DNA from: Rhyzopertha dominica
Lineage: Eukaryota > Arthropoda > Insecta > Coleoptera > Bostrichidae
Reading direction: 5' to 3'
NCBI GenBank assembly: GCA_025024175.1
Contig: QCXZ01000003.1
Span: 61,770,023 to 61,834,022, forward strand
Length of the DNA: 64,000 bases
Positions 56,639 to 64,000 of the stretch are shown piece by piece; position 1 is the first letter of the stretch, and every line of letters begins with the position of its first letter. The translations under genes and the position numbers were made by a program. The notes under the pieces were generated by a model. That model saw nothing but the letters and a program-made list of their open reading frames with translations, was not told the origin of the DNA and did not search any database.

Positions 56639-56789
56639 TAACTATTTGTTCTATTATGCTAAATATATAATTATGTAGTAACTGTTGAATGAACGTCTTA
56701 CTTATTATTTTGTTGTATTGGACCAGAAATACAAATTTTTATATTATGATAAGGTTAAGATTTTTATTTGTTGTTTTAAAATGCTAGTA

Positions 56790-58119
56790 CGAGGCATGTT
56801 TTTTAAGTAAGTACCGTTTTGGAATTAAAAAAAGACGTGCAAAGATATCGCAATAATTTTATCTTACATGAAAGCCTGTACCTTAATCTACTTTTCTACA
56901 TAATTTCGGTGAATATTGAGGCACTTGTCATAACGTGGCACCAGTTTTTGAATACCCTCCTCATAAATTCTGCCGCCTGACTTGTTAACCACTTTATCAC
57001 AAATGTTTCGACTTCGTTATCGTCTTGAAGACGCTGACCACCCAGGTGTTTCTTCAAGTGCAGGAACAAATGGTAGTCGCTGGGCGCCAGATCATCGCTG
57101 TATGGAGGATGATCTAGAGTTTCCCATTTAAAAGATTTGATGAGATCTTTGGTCCGATTAGCCACATGTGGACGGGCATTGTCATGCAGCAAAACGATAC
57201 CCTTACTCAACTTGCCACGTCTTTTGTTCTGGATTGCACGACGCAGATTGTTCAATGTCTTACAGTAAGACGCTGCATTGATTGTCTCATTACGAGGCAG
57301 AAACTCCACTAGCAATACTCCTTTTCTGTCCCAAAAAACTGTGCACATGATTTTCCGGGCAGAAATTGTTTGCTTAAACTTCACTTTTTTGGGTGATGAT
57401 GAATGTCGCCATTCCATGGATTGTTGTTTCGATTCTGGTGTGACGTAGGCCACCCATGTTTCGTCACCAGTAGCAATTTGGTCTAGAAAATCTTCACCTT
57501 CATTGTGGTACCGCTCAAGGAAAGTCAATGCACTGCCTAAACGTTGGGTTTTGTGCAAATCCGTCAACATTTTCGGAAGCTAACGTGAACACAATTTCCG
57601 GTAATTCAAGTTCTCGGTCACAATGCGATACAAAACACTACGAGAATATTGAGGAAAGCAGTTGCACAATGATGAAATTGTAAAGCGTCTGTTTTCTCTC
57701 ACCTTTTCGTACACTTTCTGCACCAAATCTTCATTAACGACCGAAGGACGCCCACTCCGTTCTTCATCATGCACATTTGTGCGGCCATCTTTAAATGCTC
57801 TCACCCATTTCCTTACCATTCCATCACTCATAATGTTTTGTCCGTAAACTTCACAGATCTCACGATGAATATCGATCGGTTTTACGCCTTTAGCACTAAG
57901 AAATCGTATAACAGCCCGTACTTCACAATCGGCGGGACTCACGATTGTCGGAGGCATCTTAAACACTCAGTAAACAACGTATACAATAAAGAATCAAACT
58001 GTAATGGCGTCAGTGCGTAGACAAGAGATGTAGGTAACCAGCGCGCATGCGCGGAACGCCGACCGTAGCGCTGCGGCGGCGGAATCGCAAAACGGTACTT
58101 ACTTAAAAAACATGCCTCG
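56790..58119 (-). mobile_element. DD34D mariner, nearly intact
   Basis: 1330 bp with perfect 32-bp terminal inverted repeats (56790-56821 and 58088-58119; outer bases CGAGGCATGTTTTTTAAGTA), flanked by TA (56788-56789 and 58120-58121). One transposase gene fills it. It is inserted in the interior of a hAT element; the sister hAT copy at 7.9 kb shows the site without it. Confidence 0.97.
56896..57957 (-). pseudogene. Mariner transposase with a single nonsense codon
   Basis: Starts MPPTIVSPADCEVRAVIRFL. HTH 1 is near residues 5-50 and HTH 2 near 90-115 (FTISSLCNCF, SVLYRI). Catalytic Asps lie in TGDETW, LLHDNARPHVA and LAPSDYHLF; 34 residues separate the last two, hence DD34D. The WVPHEL-like linker is YVTPES-WRHSSSP. 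The only break seen is a TAG at 57580 within KLCSR-stop-LPKML, where relatives have Trp; the frame continues unchanged, giving 353 codons, the normal family length. An intact sister copy elsewhere in the genome is likely. Confidence 0.95.
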
Positions 58120-58488
58120 TAATTTATAGCTACAGAAAAATTATTATTTATTTCTATAACTGTTGTATCGATAAAAAACTGGGCCTGGTTTGGAATTCAA
58201 TTCATTTTTATGCAAATGTAAGGTGACATTATGTATAGATATGTCATTACTAATAATCCTATTTATCTATTTGTGGAAGGTAAATGGGCCTAATAGTAAT
58301 AATTAATGAATCACATACAATAGTAGTTAAAAAACACTGTTTAAAACATTAGTAAAAAAACGCTGTTTAAAACAAATGATTTAAGCATTTGTTTAAAACA
58401 AGGTTTAAAACAGAAGCGTTGTTTTAAACAAGTTTAAAACATTGTGTTTTAAACATTTTGTTTTAATCATGCCAACCCTGGTTTGCAA

Positions 58489-59920
58489 GTATCAGATGCT
58501 GTCATCGCGAATTGCAAAATAAAAGGCAGGATTTCGTTCAGGACTACGCGGACCTTAACGGGCACCCCCGCCAAAAACGGAGATACTGCGAATGTTCCGG
58601 CGTGCGTACGGTTTGTAAATACTTGTATTTGCATTTAAATTTGCGCTGGGGTAAAGGCTTAATTTGCAGTTTTGTGTTCCTCTTTACATAAACAAGTGTA
58701 AGCCCACTTCGGACAAACCGGCACGTATAGCATTTATTCGAGAGCTCCGAATGGGTGCGAGTTAATTGCCCTTTTTAATGAACACGGCATCAAAAGTTAT
58801 TATTCAATTAGCGCAGTGGTCATTTGTCATTTTGCCGTGTTTTAGCGGTTGCCCCGCCGCAAATGTAATTACGAGAGCTATTCTTTCATATGGNAAAATA
58901 ATTAATCACGGTCGTTAGTGGAACGCTGACCTACGAGAGCGTAGAGGGGTGGCCAAGGCGAAACTTTTTTAAATCGCAACATTTTTCTTGCAATTGCAAT
59001 TTTTTCTTCATATTTCTACAGATTTTTTTTGTCTACCTACCGTTATACCGAAATAATCAAAATCTATCGACAGTAGGAAGAAGGAAGTTAAATATGATAT
59101 ATATAGGAAAATATCCACAACATTTTTTACAAAACGTCGACACAGAAATACTCAGGAACACTAAAACTACGACAAAGAAATATTGGCCATCCTCAAAAGT
59201 TTATTACATAAGTTACCTCTTCACATCGTTTGTAAACTTCATATTATAAATTAAACACACACATCCAAGCACAATATTTTTCAGTTTGTGCAATAGCACA
59301 TCACCATTAACTGTTTTTAGAAACTCTGCTAAAATACCATAAGACTTTTGTTACGGAATTGTTATTTTCTATTCCATATATTCAACAACTGCACACATCT
59401 AATAGGACTGCTTTATATGATTACTTATCCTAATTTCAGATGCAGGACATATAATTTTAGGAACGCTAATTTTGTTCGCATTTATCACTTATTTAGCAAT
59501 TTTGGCTGGTCTGGTTTATATGCTTATGATGATGTCTATGACCCATGTAATATTCTGTTATGTATGGTATATTATTCGTTACTTCAGTGCCCAAAATACT
59601 GTATAAACGTAATAATCGTTTCCCATTGGTTTTCTAGATGGTTAGATTTAAAATACAAAGAAAGATCAGATATCTCATGCAGGCGTCGTATATGGTATCT
59701 ATTCTCAGATGCATGCTAAATATAAAAATCTTATATTTTCAGCATATATCCGGTATTCAGTTTGATCATTTGAAGGACTCTTCTGTGTATTCTATTCTAT
59801 TATTTTTTTGAGGTGCAACCCCGCACCGTAGTTTAGAAGAGTCCTGCCTTCTGAAAGAGGTGCAGTATCTCTTTCCAAGGTAACGTTGTAAAATCTCTCG
59901 CCTGGGTTTGAAGGCCGACT
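58489..59920. other. Unassigned, with a GC-richer unique block at 58.5-58.9 kb
   Basis: About 58500-58930 is GC-richer and unique in the window, without a convincing ORF. From 58980 on the sequence is AT-rich. The 123-codon ORF at 59348 has no family likeness. Confidence 0.4.
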
Positions 59921-61440
59921 TTATAATTTCGAAAATATCAAAGGCGTACTGGACGTGGGAGTTTCTATTTGTCTATTTGCCAAATGGTTTTTCTGATGCT
60001 GAGCTTTTTTAATTTCCAAAAGTTCTAAAAGGTTCAGTTTTTTACATTTCCTTTTGCAATGCAAAATTTTGACGTCGTTCTCATCTAGGTGATGGTTATT
60101 TCTTATGCAATGGTCAGCAGTTTAATTCTGTTTTTAATAGCTGTACCTGATTGTCCTATGTATATCATGTCACATTGCATGCATTTTATTTGGTAAATGC
60201 CGTTTTTGTTCAATTTATTGGATTTTGGCTTATTGTTAACTAGAATACCTCCCAAATTGCACTTATTAACCTCTATTGCTTTTATTCCTAGTCTATTCAG
60301 CCTATTTTTAACACAAACACTAACTCCTTTGACATAATTTACTGCGGCAAAAATATGTTCTTTTTCATTGATGTTACGATTGTACAGCATTCTTTGTATT
60401 CTAGTTTTATATTGCTTTTTGAGTATTTGGTCCACAATTTTTGTGTCGTATCCATTGTTAAAGGCTATTTGTTTAATTGTCGTCAATTCTTGTATATTTA
60501 TTAGTCTGTTTGTTAAACTATAAAACACGGAATGCTTAATCTGCAACGATTGATTTGAAGAAGCCGGGATTGTAACATCTGACTGTGTTGATTTTCTATA
60601 AATTTCAAAGTATATTTTACTATTTTTTACCCACATTGATAGGTCCAGAAAATGAAGAACTCCATCCTTTTCTTTTTCTAGGGTAAATTGAAGCTTTTTA
60701 TTTATTGTATTTAAGAATACATGCAACTGCCTGTCAGTTCCCGTCCAAATACAAAAAATATCATCAACATATCTAGTCCAGAATAATACATTTTTAATAA
60801 TTTCATTTTTTTGCAAAAAGCTTTTTTTCGAAATTTGACATGAAATCTTCGGCCAAAACTGGAGACAAAGGTGAACCCANCGTCTTGCTTATAGAATGTG
60901 TCATTGAACGTAAAATAGCTTTGATCTATGCAAATTTCCACAATATTCAGCAGTTTAGTTTTTTTCTGTGTTTGACAGGTGGCAGTTCTCTATTTTATTT
61001 TTGAGGATTGTTGAAAGTTCATTTAGGGGGATAGAAGTGAAAAGATTAGACACATCAAAGGACACAAGTATAGCGTTATTTGGTATTGATAATTCTTTTA
61101 CCTTGTTCGCGAAACCTACGGAATTCTTCACGCTGTATTTGGACTGGCATTCAATTGATTGTGTCAAAATGTTGTTGGCGAATTTGCATAATTTATACGA
61201 TGGAGCACTAACGTAGGAAACAACCGGTCTCTTTGACGATGACCGTTCTAGGTCGAAACGATCGTCAGAGTTATCTGATAAATCAAGTGAGACAAAGCAC
61301 ATACGTTCAATCAGCTTGTTTCCAAGCGACCTAATTGATTCAGGATGTTTGACAATGAATGCACATTTGAATCCATTCAATACAAAATTACATATATCTT
61401 CAAAAATGTTAAACTTTACGATGAAACTGCCAGAGGGAAT
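59921..61440 (-). pseudogene. Penelope-like element (RT plus GIY-YIG endonuclease)
   Basis: On the minus strand: FVLNGFKCAFIVKHPESIRS near 61390, VVSYVSAPSYKLCKFANNIL near 61215, and RT motif ILVSFDVSNLFTSIPLNELS near 61050. Then SYFTFNDTFYKQD near 60910, a frameshifted GSPLSPVLAE region, and the catalytic RYVDDIFCIW near 60770. FLDLSMWVKN follows near 60650. The endonuclease has NGIYQIKCMQCDMIYIGQSG near 60170 (GIY...YIG). After a frameshift near 60115 the tail DHCIRNNHHLDENDVKILHC and LLEIKKAQHQKN runs to a stop at 59921. An undetermined base lies at 60880. These elements insert by target-primed reverse transcription. The 5' end is truncated; three to four frame breaks make it inactive. Confidence 0.9.
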
Positions 61441-62894
61441 TACATGAGATCAGTGTAGTCAGTTCTTGAAATATAAATAGTAACCCTTACAAGTCTCTAA
61501 AGATAATAGGTGTAACTAATTATGAGAGTTTTGTGATTAACACAAAACAGTTGAAGATGGACAATGAGACCAGAATGTACGGTTACACGTGAAAGCAGTA
61601 TCTCCTCACGATTTGAATGTTTTGAATTATTCCCCTTGATGGATGTTCGATGTAACCAGCACTAAACCATCGTTTGCTGCCCCAAACCGATCAGTGCGTT
61701 TTATACAGATTGCCTTATGGATCTTTGTATTCCGGACGAGCGCGCTGTGTACAGGAGGGGGAGATTTAATCCGGAATAAACCGCAGCGTGAAGCACTAAC
61801 ACTGCGGTATTGACCCTTTGACCGCTACCGTTCCAGACCTTCCTAAGGACTCCATTCCTGTTAAACGATTGGGAAATTGCCACCCATAAAAATCCCTTAC
61901 AGCCGGCACCTACGCTCCGGGACAATTGCCTATTTTTCACTGGAATTTGTATGCGCGATTTAATTTCGAACGGGATGAATTAAAGTGGCGGGGTTCCAGC
62001 CAGCCCTCCGGTTCATTACTGAATGCATCAAGTTAAAAAGCGTGCTGTGCGCGATGTACGCTGTTTCTGGGTTTTGTTGCTCGAAATGTAAAAATTAAAT
62101 TAATATGGATGCGCTTAATTAAAAAGCCCGATATGCGCTCTGCTAAATAGTGCGGACGTGTATAGCCTTCGTAGATTAGGAACGTGGACTGATCTGAATA
62201 TTTCCAGCTGNGAAATTGCTTTTCGGCACAATCATGCGCGGCATCTCTTGTATGGAGTGATCAAATGAAGTAGGTACATTTCTAAGAATGAAAAGTGGCA
62301 TTTTGTCAGTGTCTAATTTAATGTTAATGAGTGAGAAACCATAAGATGATGCACAAGAAGGAATTTTGTCTTTTCAATGGGTTGAGGAAAAATTATACAA
62401 GGTGGCAGAAAATTACGTATGTAGGCATCAATGGTTCTTTTAAGATAAACAAGCAAGAATAAAATAGAGAGGCAAAGAATGGTGACTGAAGCTCTACGCT
62501 AGCGAGCGAATATTTTAAAGTAGGTGTTGAAATGACCAATAGCAGGACCGCTGCTATGTAATTCCTGCACTCGTTTTCTAAATTTTGTTTTAATGTTAAA
62601 ACATTGAAATATTTTTTTAAGCAGAAGGAACCTACTATTCTCTAAGCATTTGCTAAATTGACGACATGCGGAACAAATCATCAGTAAAACTGTAAAACCA
62701 AGTACTGATTTTAGAAATAGTATCATATTCTGTCCAATACAAAAATTAACAAAGTTATTATCTTAATATTAGGTTTGTAGAGATTAGGAAACAAAAATGT
62801 TTTTTTATATACGTGTATAGGTATGCAACTTGAAATATAAAGAACAATCTGTCATCACTATCAATGCAAAATTTGACATTATTTTACGTAATGC
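61441..62894. other. Unassigned, with a GC-richer unique block at 61.6-62.2 kb
   Basis: About 61640-62220 is GC-richer and unique in the window. Its ORFs are short and do not look coding. One undetermined base at 62212. The rest is AT-rich. Confidence 0.4.
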
Positions 62895-63068
62895 ATGCCA
62901 AGTGGAATTGACGATGCCGTTGGAGATGTGTCTTCTCTTGATTCCTGTCTTCAAGCTTTTTTTGGGGATTTAATAGAACTGCTCGGTCCAGTTAAAATTA
63001 TTGGAGAATCTTTAAAAGGACCTACTGAAGACCATTTTCCCCAACAGTTAATGAACTATCGGCAGTGA
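62895..63068 (+). CDS. Short open segment, unknown
   Basis: Fifty-seven codons from MPSGIDDAVGDVSSLDSCLQ through AFFGDLIELLGPVKIIGESL to a TGA at 63066. The text is protein-like (amphipathic helices) and the segment is GC-richer than its flanks, but I recognise no family. It may be a fragment of an exon or of an older element. Confidence 0.25.
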   Translation: MPSGIDDAVGDVSSLDSCLQAFFGDLIELLGPVKIIGESLKGPTEDHFPQQLMNYRQ

Positions 63069-63193
63069 CAGTTTCTGGCACTTATAAGATAAGAAGAACA
63101 ATTTTTACTGACTTATTTGGCAGTTGAGGTTGTGTAGGTAGTAAATCTTAAAAGAAGGGAGTGGTCTTCTTTAAATAATGTTTTGACAAATAA

Positions 63194-64000
63194 TTATTCC
63201 CTTAAGATATCTAACATATAGCTTCTAGCTTCGTCCGAGGTGAGGTTTCACTTCCTCAAGGCCTCGGCCACTGTCATGTNCCATGTCTTCTGCGGTCTTC
63301 CTCTTCTTTTCTTTCCTTGTACTTTTGCCTCCCACACTAATCTTGCTGGTCTTTCCTCGTTCATTCTCACCAAGTGCCCGAACAATTTTAATTTATTCTC
63401 TTCCACAGTTTGTTTAATCGACTCTATTTCCAGTTCTTCTCTGATACTGTCGTTTCTTATTCTGTCCATTCTAGTCACCCCTTTAACACGTCTCAAGTAT
63501 TTCATCTCTGTTGCCTGCAGTCTACTTAAAAGTCTAGCACTTAACACCCAACTTTCACTACCATATGTCAATATTGGTCTATAAATGGTCTTGTACACCG
63601 TCATTTTTGTCTTCTCACTTATTTCCTTTTTACTTATTAACGCCCTGTTTAGTGAGTGGTACACCTTTATTGCACTAGTGATTCTTTCATTTATTTTTTC
63701 ATCCATACTTCCATTGCTTTGTATTTAACTCCTAGGTACTTAAAACTTTTAACCTGGTCTACATGTTTCCCATTTATTGTTATGTCTAACTTTTTGTCTC
63801 CTTTCCTATGACCATTGTTTTAGTCTTGCTCGTATTTATTAACATTTTACGTTTTGTTAGTTCATTCTTCCACAACTTTGCATTTTGTTGTAACTTCTCT
63901 TCATTTTCTGCACAAATCATCAGGCTATCTGCAAATGCGCATTCTGCTAGCTTTATCACCTTTAATTTTCTATGCCCTAATTTGACTTCGTTAGCCTTGT
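63194..64000 (-). pseudogene. LINE reverse transcriptase, C-terminal part, runs off the window
   Basis: Enters from the right edge on the minus strand: KLAECAFADSLMICAENEEK near 63930, where the catalytic ADD is ADS. Then TSKTKTMVIGKE and, after a frameshift, VDQVKSFKYLGV. The long open part follows (63706-63248): RPILTYGSESWVLSARLLSR, KYLRRVKGVTRMDRIRNDSI, KLKLFGHLVRMNEERPARLV and KRRGRPQKTW. The C-terminal NLTSDEARSYMLDILRE runs to a stop at 63194, with a TGA where relatives have Trp. This C-terminal pattern is typical of a widespread insect LINE group. One undetermined base at 63280. Confidence 0.85.

Larger units (their letters stand above)
56005..58480 (+). mobile_element. hAT element carrying a mariner insertion
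   Basis: Ends CAGGGTTGGCAAAAACATG and CATGCCAACCCTG, flanked by the exact 8-bp duplication GTTTGCAA (55997-56004 and 58481-58488). The total is 2476 bp, or 1144 bp once the mariner and its extra TA are subtracted. Both subterminal regions are dense in TTTAAACA/TGTTTTAAA motifs, probable transposase-binding clusters. A BED-finger ORF remnant (56477) shows descent from an autonomous hAT. A truncated sister copy lies at 7596-8045. Confidence 0.95.

Noticed and set aside
57662..58020. Plus-strand ORFs of 61-83 codons over the mariner
   Set aside because: They are antisense shadows of the mariner transposase.
1..64000. CRISPR arrays, bacterial operons, integrons or prophage
   Set aside because: No regularly spaced direct repeats, no dense collinear ORFs and no ribosome-binding-site pattern; the composition and repeat content are those of an insect nuclear genome.

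Overview
This is an AT-rich window of nuclear DNA from an insect. The evidence is one intact yellow/major-royal-jelly family gene, embedded among mariner, Tc1, pogo, hAT and TTAA-target DNA transposons, Penelope-like elements, jockey-like LINEs and a Ty3/gypsy element. A short (TCAGG)n run on the minus strand at 24.4 kb matches the telomere repeat of many beetles. That is a weak hint of Coleoptera, not proof.

Only one locus looks like an ordinary working host gene: an intronless yellow-family secreted protein at 8375-9568 (+), with a TATA box 118 bp upstream of its ATG and a poly(A) signal about 100 bp after its stop. A second candidate, at 17648-17986 (+), reads like a single terminal exon with a membrane segment; I cannot name it. 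Several moderately GC-rich, unique-looking stretches (about 5.9-6.5, 36.9-37.6, 41.7-42.1, 49.8-50.5, 58.5-58.9 and 61.6-62.2 kb) have no convincing ORF and could be conserved non-coding DNA.

Layout. 1.9-3.3 kb: gag fossil plus an LTR-like segment. 3.6-4.6 kb: decayed DD41D-type transposase. 5.1-5.6 kb: palindromic short element. 7.6-8.0 kb: hAT fragment just upstream of the yellow gene. 11.2-17.2 kb: a LINE split by a Ty3/gypsy element with intact LTRs, a target duplication and an internal pol deletion. 18-22 kb: Penelope-like fragments, one interrupted by a second copy of the palindromic element. 22.3-26.5 kb: two inverted copies of a 917-918 bp TTAA element. 26.6-27.6 kb: Tc1-like remnant. 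31.3 kb: Penelope-like fragment. 33.1-35.7 kb: pogo/jerky-like transposase running into a LINE RT. 39-41 kb: LINE split by a hAT element. 42.6-45.6 kb: two mariner-like elements side by side. 47.7-48.3 kb: LINE. 49.3-49.6 kb: inverted pair of tRNA-Val-like segments. 51.1-51.5 kb: Penelope-like fragment. 54.2-55.4 kb: deleted relative of the 44-kb element. 56.0-58.5 kb: hAT element containing a nearly intact DD34D mariner. 59.9-61.4 kb: Penelope-like element. 63.2-64 kb: LINE running off the edge.

The window is a transposon graveyard around one host gene, with several datable nested insertions. I found no new multi-gene system. The most unusual item is a small palindromic element present twice, each copy flanked by a long (14-15 bp) target duplication and lacking a poly(A) tail.
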